From an uncultured Thalassospira sp. (GTDB lineage: Bacteria; Pseudomonadota; Alphaproteobacteria; Rhodospirillales_A; Thalassospiraceae): DNA of 5,521 nt. The position numbers and the translations under genes are program-made. The stretch is from the NCBI GenBank assembly GCA_946885765.1, contig CAMPHD010000239.1:1-5521 (forward strand). The letters run 5' to 3'. Positions 1 through 5,300 of the stretch are shown piece by piece. Under the pieces are notes generated by a model, which searched no databases, had not been told where the DNA came from, and was given only the letters and a program-made list of their open reading frames with translations. The first letter of the stretch is position 1; the number at the start of each line of letters is the position of its first letter.

Positions 1-250
1 AGGATTTGACCAGCTTCTTGTTTCCCTTGGCCGGATCGGTGCGCAACCAGACCATGGCAGTAAGGGCGCGGCCGATAGCATTGCCATCCACTTCAACGCG
101 ATAAGCCTTGATCACGCCCTGTTCGCGCAATTTACGCACGCGATCATTCACCGCCGAAACCGAAAGACCAACCTTCGTACCAAGTGCGGAATAAGACAAA
201 GACGCATCATTCTGCAAGATGTCGATCAATTTGCGATCAATGGCATCCAT
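1..250 (-). CDS. Lrp/AsnC family transcriptional regulator (partial, C-terminus outside window)
   Basis: This is the N-terminal 83 residues of a leucine-responsive/AsnC-type DNA-binding regulator; the rest lies beyond the left edge. The protein opens with MDAIDRKLIDILQ, the classic first helix of the family. A winged helix-turn-helix follows at about residues 19-46, with S-x-x-x-LG-x-x-VGLS-x-x-x-V-x-x-RV-x-x-LREQGVI matching the family pattern. Residues from about 50 on enter the linker strand and the start of the RAM/effector-binding domain. The start is fixed by a well-placed AGGGGA six bases upstream. Family members bind DNA as dimers to octamers and respond to amino acids or related small molecules; the effector here is unknown. 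The gene is divergent from three EamA transporter genes, so it may control them as well as itself (inference). Family assignment is secure; the specific regulator is not identifiable. Confidence 0.92.
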   Translation of the reverse strand, partial: MDAIDRKLIDILQNDASLSYSALGTKVGLSVSAVNDRVRKLREQGVIKAYRVEVDGNAIGRALTAMVWLRTDPAKGNKKLVKS

Positions 251-256
251 AAAACA

Positions 257-262
257 TCCCCT
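257..262 (-). promoter_or_regulatory. Ribosome binding site of the Lrp/AsnC gene
   Basis: Read on the minus strand this is AGGGGA, six bases before the ATG at 250. It supports that start over a nearby out-of-frame ATG (minus strand, beginning at 257), which would give an unrelated reading. Confidence 0.6.
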
Positions 263-353
263 GAAGAATTTTTATCAATATCAGACGATCTTACACGAAA
301 ACTGTGTGCGCACGAAACTTTCGGACGGCTTCCAGGAGAAATGGTAGGACTAT

Positions 354-385
354 TTCACGGATCAAGACTGGATTTTTTATAAAAT
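354..385 (+). promoter_or_regulatory. Possible promoter of the transporter cluster
   Basis: A TATAAAAT box at 378-385 resembles a sigma-70 -10 element, and TTCACG at 354-359 (four of six matches to TTGACA) lies 18 bases upstream. Transcription would begin near 390-392, only about ten bases before the ATG at 401. The message would then be almost leaderless, which agrees with the lack of a Shine-Dalgarno sequence there. Prediction by eye only. Confidence 0.4.
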
Positions 386-400
386 CGGTCTTATTCGTTG

Positions 401-1426
401 ATGATCATGCACCTTTTTCGCGTCTCTCCGGATAATGATGCGCTTCGTGGCGCCCTGTTGATGACCGGTGCTGCAATTCTTTTTGCGGCAATGGCGGTGC
501 TTATCCGGTACATCACACGCGAAGTTCATCCGTTTGAAGCAGCCTTTTTCCGAAATTTGTTCGGTCTGATCCCGATGATCCCCTGGATGCTGCGCGACCG
601 GTTTGTCGGCCTGCGCACGCTGAAACTTAAACTGCATTTCATTCGGGCAGTGATCGGGCTTTGTGGCATGCTGTGCCTGTTCTCGGCACTTGCAATCGCC
701 CCCGCGGCACAGGTCATCGCGATCAATTTCACGGTCCCGATCCTGACCACCATCCTTGCAGCCCTTATCCTGCGTGAAACCGTCCGGGCACGCCGTTGGT
801 CTGCCGTAGTCTTTGGGTTTATCGGCGCAATGATCATCGTGCGCCCGATTGGTCAAACTCTTGAAACCGGTGCAATTCTGGCCCTGTTGGCTACCCTGTT
901 TACCGCTTTTGCCGTGACGACGGTCAAAATGCTTTCGCGCAGTGAAAGTGCCAATGCCATCGTGACCTGGATGGGCATGATCATGACGCCCCTTTCCCTG
1001 ATTCCTGCACTTTTCTATTGGCAGCAACCAACATGGCAGCAACTTGGAATCCTTCTTGCAATCGCCATTCTGGCGACCGCCGGGCAGCAGCTTTTTGTGC
1101 GTGCCAACCGGGCAGCGGACCAGTCCTATGTCATGGCGTTTGATTTCCTTCGCCTGCCATTTGTTGCCGCACTTGCCTTCATCATGTTTGGTGAAACGGT
1201 CGATTTCTGGACTTGGGCCGGGGCATCGCTGATTATTGGATCAACCCTATACATTGCGCGGCGCGAAGCTGTTCTGGCCCGAAATGAAAAACGCCGCCGC
1301 CGCATGCCCACAACGGCGGCAGCCGACTCACAAGCCATCCCCGTCACCAAGGCCAAAACCATCAATCCGCCCGAAGATACACCCGAAAGCAATACAGGAA
1401 ACAAAACAGGCCGCATTGATGCATAA
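401..1426 (+). CDS. EamA/DMT-superfamily transporter, first of three tandem paralogues
   Basis: A predicted inner-membrane permease of the drug/metabolite transporter superfamily, 341 residues. Ten hydrophobic segments form two EamA repeats, approximately TM1-5 at residues 17-149 and TM6-10 at 156-286. Motifs shared with its two downstream paralogues are FFRNLFG (49-55), NFTVP (109-113), ETVR (126-129), FLRLPF (249-254) and FGET (263-266). A long polar tail follows (about 287-341), beginning with a basic RRR cluster and then Pro/Thr/Ser-rich. Start choice is uncertain: ATGs at 401 and 407 and a TTG at 398 are all in frame and none has a good Shine-Dalgarno. The 407 start gives an N-terminus closest in length to the paralogues. 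The gene overlaps the next by 8 bases. Known DMT members export amino acids, purines or drugs, or import metabolites; the substrate here cannot be read from sequence. The divergent Lrp/AsnC gene hints at amino-acid-related export (inference). Confidence 0.9.
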   Translation: MIMHLFRVSPDNDALRGALLMTGAAILFAAMAVLIRYITREVHPFEAAFFRNLFGLIPMIPWMLRDRFVGLRTLKLKLHFIRAVIGLCGMLCLFSALAIAPAAQVIAINFTVPILTTILAALILRETVRARRWSAVVFGFIGAMIIVRPIGQTLETGAILALLATLFTAFAVTTVKMLSRSESANAIVTWMGMIMTPLSLIPALFYWQQPTWQQLGILLAIAILATAGQQLFVRANRAADQSYVMAFDFLRLPFVAALAFIMFGETVDFWTWAGASLIIGSTLYIARREAVLARNEKRRRRMPTTAAADSQAIPVTKAKTINPPEDTPESNTGNKTGRIDA

Positions 1427-2369
1427 ATGGTTCAACAGCCTGCCGCCCTATCTTCAGGCATCGATTTTCGCCGTGATCGCATCACTTATGGCAGCTCTGT
1501 TTTCCGTCATTGTCCGCATGGCAACTCGTGAAATCGATCCATTGCAGGCGGTCTTCTTTCGCAACTTCTTCGGGCTTCTTTTTATCGCACCCATCGCACT
1601 CAGATCTGGTTTTGCACAACTAAAAACACAGCGCATGCCGATGTTTCTGTTGCGCGCCTTCCTGTCGATGGGCGCCATGAGTTTCTGGTTTTCTGCCCTT
1701 GCCTATATGCCGCTGGCCGAAGCAACGACGCTGAACTTCACCGTCCCGCTGTTTGGAACAATCCTTGCCGCAATCTTTTTGGGTGAAACAGTCCGAAAAT
1801 ACCGCATTGTTGCCCTTCTTACCGGTTTTATCGGTGTCATCATCATCATCCGCCCCGGCAGCGAAACAATGCAACTGGCAAGCCTTCTGCCAATTGCAGC
1901 AGCTCTTTGCATGGCAAGTGCCGGACTAACCATCAAATCCCTGTCCAGAACGGAAAACAGCACCACCATCGTGCTTTACATGATGCTGCTGACCACGCCG
2001 CTAACACTGGTGCCCGCCCTTTTCGTCTGGCAAACCCCAAGCCTGCAGGCATTGGGTTTGATGGCACTCGGTGCCTTTATCGCCAACATCACCCAGATAT
2101 GTAATACCAATGCTTTTCGCATCTACGATTACAGCTTCGTTGTCGGCTTCAACTATCTGCGCCTGCCATTTGTTGTCGCCATCGCATTGGTCATGTTCGG
2201 TGAGGTTCCTGAAATCTGGCTGTTGCCCGGTGCGGGTTTGATCATCGGGTCGGCACTATTCATTGCGCGGCGCGAAGCCAAACTTGCCAAAGAAGCCAAA
2301 CGGATCAATCGCGGCCCCTCGCCCGCGGCAAGTGACCTTGACCCGCCCCCTGCGCGCGACAATCACTGA
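1419..2369 (+). CDS. EamA/DMT-superfamily transporter, second of three tandem paralogues
   Basis: A 316-residue inner-membrane permease with ten predicted TM segments in two EamA repeats (roughly 13-147 and 152-286). Key motifs are FFRNFFG (46-52), NFTVP (106-110), GETVR (122-126), YLRLPF (246-251), FGE (260-262) and ARREAK (283-288), then a polar Pro-rich tail to 316. The reading frame is open back to 1236, but that upstream part is out-of-frame overlap with the first gene and encodes no family sequence. The ATG at 1419 gives an N-terminus (MHKWF) matching the third gene (MKNWF), so it is preferred. Only a weak AGG at 1408-1410 precedes it, and the 8-base overlap with the upstream stop suggests translational coupling. 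By hand alignment it is about 55% identical to the third gene without gaps over the first 290 residues. Substrate unknown. Confidence 0.92.
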   Translation: MHKWFNSLPPYLQASIFAVIASLMAALFSVIVRMATREIDPLQAVFFRNFFGLLFIAPIALRSGFAQLKTQRMPMFLLRAFLSMGAMSFWFSALAYMPLAEATTLNFTVPLFGTILAAIFLGETVRKYRIVALLTGFIGVIIIIRPGSETMQLASLLPIAAALCMASAGLTIKSLSRTENSTTIVLYMMLLTTPLTLVPALFVWQTPSLQALGLMALGAFIANITQICNTNAFRIYDYSFVVGFNYLRLPFVVAIALVMFGEVPEIWLLPGAGLIIGSALFIARREAKLAKEAKRINRGPSPAASDLDPPPARDNH

Positions 2370-2396
2370 CAGACCGTTCAAAGGAACAAGGTCCGC

Positions 2397-3350
2397 ATGA
2401 AAAACTGGTTCAAAAGTCAGTCCGCACCGGTTCAGGCCAGTTTTTATGCCCTTTCTGCGGCCATCCTTGCCGCCTGCTTCACCTTGACCATCCGCTTTGC
2501 CACGGCTGAAATTCATCCCTATCAGGCGGTATTCCTTCGCTTCCTGTTTGGCCTGATGATGATTGTCCCCGTCGTGATATATCGAGGCCTTGGTGAACTG
2601 CGCACGAAACGCCTGTCGCTTCTGGGATTGCGCGGCGTATTGTCGGCGGCCGAAATGTGCCTGTGGTTTATGGCTGTTCTTTATCTGCCATTGGCCGAGG
2701 CCACCACGCTGAACTTCACCGTGCCGCTGTTTGGTACCATTCTGGCGGCCCTGATTTTGCACGAGACTGTACGCATTCATCGCTGGCTGGCTGTTTTTGT
2801 CGGGTTTGTCGGTGTCGGACTGATCATCCAGCCGGGAACGGCTGCCATGCAACAGGCCAGTCTTCTGCCGATTGCCGCAGCCATCTGCATGGCAAGTGCC
2901 GGGCTGATCACCAAACGGCTGGTCGCGACCGAAAGCACAACCGCCCTTCTGTTTTATCTGATGCTGATAACAACGCCGGTTTCCCTGATCCCTGCCCTGT
3001 TTGTCTGGCAAGCGCCAAGCTGGCCGGTACTGGGCCTAATGGCGCTTGCCGCACTCATGATGAACATCATGCAGGTTTGCAATGTCAAAGCCCTGCAACT
3101 GGCTGATTACAGTTTCTTTGTCGGCTTTTCCTATCTGCGCCTGCCGATCATTGCCATTCTGGCCCTGATCCTGTTTGGCGAAATTCCCGATATCTGGATA
3201 TTGCCGGGCGGTGCACTGATCATCGCAGCCGCGGTATATGTCGCCCTGCGGGAACGGAAAATCGGCAAATCCGTCACACCAACCATCCCCGATATCTCTG
3301 CACAAGATCCGGTTGCCGCAACACCGGAAGGCCACCATTCCGGCCCCTGA
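2397..3350 (+). CDS. EamA/DMT-superfamily transporter, third of three tandem paralogues
   Basis: A 317-residue inner-membrane permease, ten TM segments in two EamA repeats (about 13-147 and 152-286). Diagnostic stretches are FLRFLFG (46-52), the LPLAEATTLNFTVPLFGTIL block (97-116) shared exactly except for one residue with the second gene, HETVR (122-126), ASLLPIAAA (154-162), YLRLP (246-250) and FGE (260-262). The C-terminal tail after about 290 is polar and Pro-rich, with little resemblance to the tails of the other two. The ATG at 2397 follows the previous stop by 27 bases; AAGGAA at 2381-2386 is a plausible ribosome site with a 10-base spacer. It is the last gene of the apparent operon; no strong GC-rich terminator follows it. 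Substrate unknown. The extra copy may carry a different specificity or act with its neighbour, but neither can be told from sequence. Confidence 0.92.
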   Translation: MKNWFKSQSAPVQASFYALSAAILAACFTLTIRFATAEIHPYQAVFLRFLFGLMMIVPVVIYRGLGELRTKRLSLLGLRGVLSAAEMCLWFMAVLYLPLAEATTLNFTVPLFGTILAALILHETVRIHRWLAVFVGFVGVGLIIQPGTAAMQQASLLPIAAAICMASAGLITKRLVATESTTALLFYLMLITTPVSLIPALFVWQAPSWPVLGLMALAALMMNIMQVCNVKALQLADYSFFVGFSYLRLPIIAILALILFGEIPDIWILPGGALIIAAAVYVALRERKIGKSVTPTIPDISAQDPVAATPEGHHSGP

Positions 3351-3370
3351 CACAACAGAGTCAAATGACC

Positions 3371-3402
3371 TTGCCCGATAAACAAATAATTTGGTATAGA
3401 AT
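3371..3402 (+). promoter_or_regulatory. Probable sigma-70-type promoter of the SDR gene
   Basis: TTGCCC (3371-3376, four of six matches to TTGACA) is followed after 18 bases by TATAGAAT (3395-3402) as the -10 region. The start of transcription would lie near 3407-3409, leaving a leader of about 40 bases. It sits in the most AT-rich part of the window, just after the transporter cluster. Prediction by eye. Confidence 0.5.
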
Positions 3403-3413
3403 TACCTATTATT
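3385..3413. promoter_or_regulatory. Imperfect palindrome over the SDR promoter (candidate operator)
   Basis: The left arm AATAAT-TT-GGTA (3385-3396) and the right arm TACC-T-ATTATT (3403-3413) are mirror complements apart from a 2-versus-1 base bulge, around a 6-base centre TAGAAT. The element covers the predicted -10 box, where a dimeric repressor would block transcription. As RNA it could also form a weak AU-rich hairpin followed by Us, so a poor terminator for the transporter cluster is the alternative reading. Confidence 0.45.
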
Positions 3414-3431
3414 TTTCACCGGACTGAATAC

Positions 3432-3437
3432 AGGGAA
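3432..3437 (+). promoter_or_regulatory. Ribosome binding site of the SDR gene
   Basis: AGGGAA lies nine bases before the ATG at 3447 and supports that start. Confidence 0.55.
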
Positions 3438-3446
3438 TTTGAAGCT

Positions 3447-4208
3447 ATGCAGGTCAAGGGATCCATAACCATTGTCACCGGGGCTGCGTCCGGTCTTGGG
3501 GCTGCCACTGCACGCGTTCTTGCCAGCGCCGGGGCAAAGATTGCGGCCTTTGATCTGAACGAGGCCGGGGCCAAAGCCACAGCAGCCGAACTGGGAGGTG
3601 TTGGGTACGGCGTTGACGTCTCAAACGCCAAAAGTGTCGAGGATGCGGTTTCGGATGTCATCGAAACACAAGGCATTCCATCCATTCTGGTAAATTGTGC
3701 AGGTATCCTGCAAGGAGAACGCATTGTCGGACGCGAAGGCCCGGCCGACCTCGATGTCTTTGCACGCGTGATCAATGTCAACCTGATCGGCACATTCAAT
3801 ATGATGCGTGTTGCCGCCACCGCCATGAGTCGCAATGAACCGACCGAAGGCGGCGAACGTGGTGTTATCGTCAATACTGCATCCATCGCCGCCTACGAAG
3901 GCCAGATCGGGCAGGCCGCGTATTCGGCGTCCAAGGGCGGGGTTGCCGCCATGACCCTTCCGGCAGCACGCGAACTCGCCCGACACGGCATCCGTGTTGT
4001 ATCGATTGCACCGGGTATGTTTGGTACCCCGATGGTCACTGCCCTGCCCGATGAAATGCAGCAGGCGCTTGCGTCAAACATTCCCTTCCCCAAACGCCTT
4101 GGCGATCCGGCAGAATATGGCCGACTGGCCCTGCATATCTGCGAAAACGAAATGATCAACGGCGAAACCATCCGGATCGATGGCGCGGTCAGGCTGGAAC
4201 CCAAATAA
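3447..4208 (+). CDS. Short-chain dehydrogenase, HSD10/3-hydroxyacyl-CoA dehydrogenase type 2-like
   Basis: A complete 253-residue classical SDR, predicted cytosolic. The Rossmann glycine motif TGAASGLG is at 11-18. Asp36 at the end of the second strand favours NAD(H) over NADP(H). NCAG is at 83-86, and the catalytic tetrad is Asn112, Ser146, Tyr159 and Lys163 (YSASK). Beyond the general SDR pattern, it carries stretches I recall from HSD10/HADH2: NEP-x-x-GG-x-RGV-I/V-NTAS (130-146), EGQ-x-GQAAYSASKGG (151-165), IAPG-x-FGTP (187-195), PFP-x-RLGDPAEY (213-224) and NGE-x-IR-x-DGA-x-R (238-249). That family oxidises short- and branched-chain 3-hydroxyacyl-CoA with NAD, in isoleucine and fatty-acid breakdown. 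Substrate breadth in bacteria is not settled, so the exact reaction is inferred. It has its own promoter region and is followed by a strong terminator, so it is probably monocistronic. Confidence 0.93.
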   Translation: MQVKGSITIVTGAASGLGAATARVLASAGAKIAAFDLNEAGAKATAAELGGVGYGVDVSNAKSVEDAVSDVIETQGIPSILVNCAGILQGERIVGREGPADLDVFARVINVNLIGTFNMMRVAATAMSRNEPTEGGERGVIVNTASIAAYEGQIGQAAYSASKGGVAAMTLPAARELARHGIRVVSIAPGMFGTPMVTALPDEMQQALASNIPFPKRLGDPAEYGRLALHICENEMINGETIRIDGAVRLEPK

Positions 4209-4239
4209 GCCAGCCCCCAGACAGGAACCGCTGCCACGA

Positions 4240-4277
4240 AAAACGCCCTGCCTAGTCCCGCAATGGCAGGGCGTTTT
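4240..4277. terminator. Bidirectional rho-independent terminator between converging genes
   Basis: A perfect 13-bp inverted repeat, AAAACGCCCTGCC (4240-4252) and GGCAGGGCGTTTT (4265-4277), encloses a 12-base loop. The GC-rich core is flanked by U-tracts in both transcripts: GTTTTCTTTCT on the plus strand and GTTTTTC on the minus strand. It lies between the SDR stop (4208) and the stop of the dehydratase gene (4299), so it can end both transcription units. Confidence 0.92.
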
Positions 4278-4298
4278 CTTTCTGACGCATCACACAGC

Positions 4299-4589
4299 TT
4301 AATGCGACACAACCGTTTCGGCAAAGGCCGCCAGATCAATGTCCTTTTGCGTCACGCCACCGGCATCATGCGTTGTCAGCGTGACCCCGACCTTGTTGTA
4401 AACATTGAACCATTCCGGGTGGTGATCCATTTTTTCGGCCTGCATCGCGATACGCGTCATGAAACCGAATGCCGAATTGAAATCGCCGAACATATAAATC
4501 TTTCCGATTGATAACCCGTCTTCTGCCAGATCCCAGCCATCCAGCTTGCCAAGTGCTGCTTCGATGGCGGTTTTGTCCAGTTTGCTCAT
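4299..4589 (-). CDS. phhB: Pterin-4a-carbinolamine dehydratase (PhhB/PCD family)
   Basis: A 96-residue cytosolic enzyme of typical family length that dehydrates 4a-hydroxytetrahydropterin to quinonoid dihydropterin. This step regenerates the pterin cofactor of aromatic amino-acid hydroxylases. The signature is clear: EKMDHHPEW at 52-60, Tyr64, TTHD at 72-75 and a downstream Asp83. His56, His57 and His74 correspond to the three active-site histidines of the family. The start is secured by a near-perfect AGGAGGT upstream. No phenylalanine hydroxylase gene is in the window, so its partner is elsewhere or it serves another pterin process; some bacterial homologues lack a hydroxylase partner. It is last in a leftward cluster, 42 bases after the UDG-like gene, and ends at the shared terminator. 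The symbol follows the common bacterial name for this family. Confidence 0.94.
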   Translation of the reverse strand: MSKLDKTAIEAALGKLDGWDLAEDGLSIGKIYMFGDFNSAFGFMTRIAMQAEKMDHHPEWFNVYNKVGVTLTTHDAGGVTQKDIDLAAFAETVVSH

Positions 4590-4593
4590 TGTG

Positions 4594-4600
4594 ACCTCCT
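4594..4600 (-). promoter_or_regulatory. Strong Shine-Dalgarno of the dehydratase gene
   Basis: Minus-strand AGGAGGT, four bases before the ATG at 4589, is the best ribosome binding site in the window. It implies efficient independent translation even if transcription comes from the upstream gene. Confidence 0.8.
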
Positions 4601-4631
4601 GAATTTTTCGTTGTCCTATTGGATCATAAAA

Positions 4632-5273
4632 TCAGTTTGTGCCCAACAACCGATGCACCCGGTCGCGCAATACCGGCAAAAGGTCGGCTTCGAACCACGG
4701 GTTCTTTTTGATCCAGCCAGTATTGCGCCAGCTTGGATGAGGCATCGGCAGTAACCCGTCCGGCAAATATTCGGCAAATCGATGCACCGTTTCGGTCATG
4801 CTTTTTGCACGGCGCGGGCCAAGATAACGTTCCTGTGCATATTGCCCGATCAGAAGTGTCAGACCGATATCAGGCAAATGTCGCAACAATTCATCATGCC
4901 ATGTCGGGGCACATTCGGGGCGCGGCGGCAAATCACCACCACGTTCAAACCGACCAGGATAACAGAATCCCATCGGCATGATTGCAAGCTTGGCCGGGTC
5001 ATAGAAATCCTCGACCGTCATTTGCAGCCAGTCGCGCAGCCGGTCCCCCGATGCGTCATTCCACGGCAAGCCGGTTTCATGCACCTTCGTCCCCGGTGCC
5101 TGCCCGATCACAAGGATTTTGGCACCTGCCGCCATCCTCACAACCGGGCGCGGCCCCAACGGCAACGCACCTTCGCATATCCGGCAGGCCCGGACATTGA
5201 CCAAAAGATCATCGAGCACTGGGTCATCACCCGGCGGATCGATTTCGGGAAGCTCGCCGGTCAGTCCGGCCAT
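4632..5273 (-). CDS. Uracil-DNA glycosylase superfamily protein (family 4-like, atypical motif 1)
   Basis: A 213-residue protein of the uracil-DNA glycosylase fold, predicted to act on uracil or other damaged bases in DNA. Cys30-x2-Cys33 near the N-terminus and Cys104-x16-Cys121 match the four-cysteine pattern that binds a [4Fe-4S] cluster in family 4 enzymes. Motif 1 is GQAPGT (57-62), followed by TGLPW (67-71), the region that holds the uracil-stacking aromatic in family 4. Motif 2 is HPSW (179-182), with the histidine typical of the superfamily. Family 4 normally has Glu in motif 1 (GEAPG); here it is Gln, so the usual catalytic acid is absent and activity is uncertain. AGGAG six bases upstream fixes the start. 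It follows the GST stop by 27 bases and precedes the dehydratase gene by 42. I recall similar proteins in other proteobacteria annotated only as UDG-family, function untested. Confidence 0.85.
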   Translation of the reverse strand: MAGLTGELPEIDPPGDDPVLDDLLVNVRACRICEGALPLGPRPVVRMAAGAKILVIGQAPGTKVHETGLPWNDASGDRLRDWLQMTVEDFYDPAKLAIMPMGFCYPGRFERGGDLPPRPECAPTWHDELLRHLPDIGLTLLIGQYAQERYLGPRRAKSMTETVHRFAEYLPDGLLPMPHPSWRNTGWIKKNPWFEADLLPVLRDRVHRLLGTN

Positions 5274-5279
5274 TGCATG

Positions 5280-5284
5280 CTCCT
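5280..5284 (-). promoter_or_regulatory. Ribosome binding site of the UDG-like gene
   Basis: Minus-strand AGGAG, six bases before the ATG at 5273, decides between this ATG and an out-of-frame ATG five bases upstream. Confidence 0.7.
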
Positions 5285-5300
5285 GCTTGGTTGCTTCTGC

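Larger units (their letters stand above)
251..400. promoter_or_regulatory. Divergent intergenic control region between the Lrp-type regulator and the transporter cluster
   Basis: This AT-rich gap of 150 bases must hold the promoters for both directions. Visible elements are a direct repeat CACGAAA at 294-300 and 311-317 (17 bases start to start), an 8-bp palindrome GTGCGCAC at 306-313, and a CGAAA-C-TTTCG inverted repeat at 313-323. These clustered repeats lie midway between the two genes, where an Lrp-type regulator could bind, but they do not match the E. coli Lrp consensus well. I could not identify a convincing promoter for the minus-strand gene. Confidence 0.45.
401..3350 (+). repeat. 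Gene-scale tandem array of three paralogous DMT genes
   Basis: The units are collinear. Genes 2 and 3 are offset by exactly 978 bases from start codon through the conserved blocks. Genes 1 and 2 are offset by 1009 bases near their 3' ends. Exact shared tracts include 17 bases at 1728-1744 and 2706-2722, 17 bases at 1908-1924 and 2886-2902, and 18 bases at 1252-1269 and 2261-2278. This fits old tandem duplication followed by divergence. Confidence 0.7.

Noticed and set aside
377..1042. Long minus-strand open frame opposite the first transporter gene
   Set aside because: Its product is rich in His, Asp, Gly, Lys and Arg with no hydrophobic core or family motif, as expected from the complement of a membrane-protein gene. 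The plus-strand EamA reading is unambiguous.
1236..1418. Upstream extension of the second transporter reading frame
   Set aside because: These 61 codons lie out of frame inside the end of gene 1, give Pro/Lys-rich sequence unrelated to the family, and the ATG at 1419 yields the paralogue-like N-terminus.
2256..3011. 251-codon minus-strand open frame opposite the second and third transporter genes
   Set aside because: It shows the same Gln/Gly/Asp/His/Lys-rich antisense composition, spans the gap between two real genes, and has no recognisable motif.
3324..3343. CCGGAA / TTCCGG hairpin at the end of the third transporter gene
   Set aside because: The six-base arms sit inside the coding sequence and no U-tract follows, so it is not supported as a terminator.
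3407..3412. TATTAT as an alternative -10 box for the SDR gene
   Set aside because: It matches the consensus in five of six bases, but no acceptable -35 lies 16-18 bases upstream; the TTGCCC/TATAGAAT pair is better spaced.
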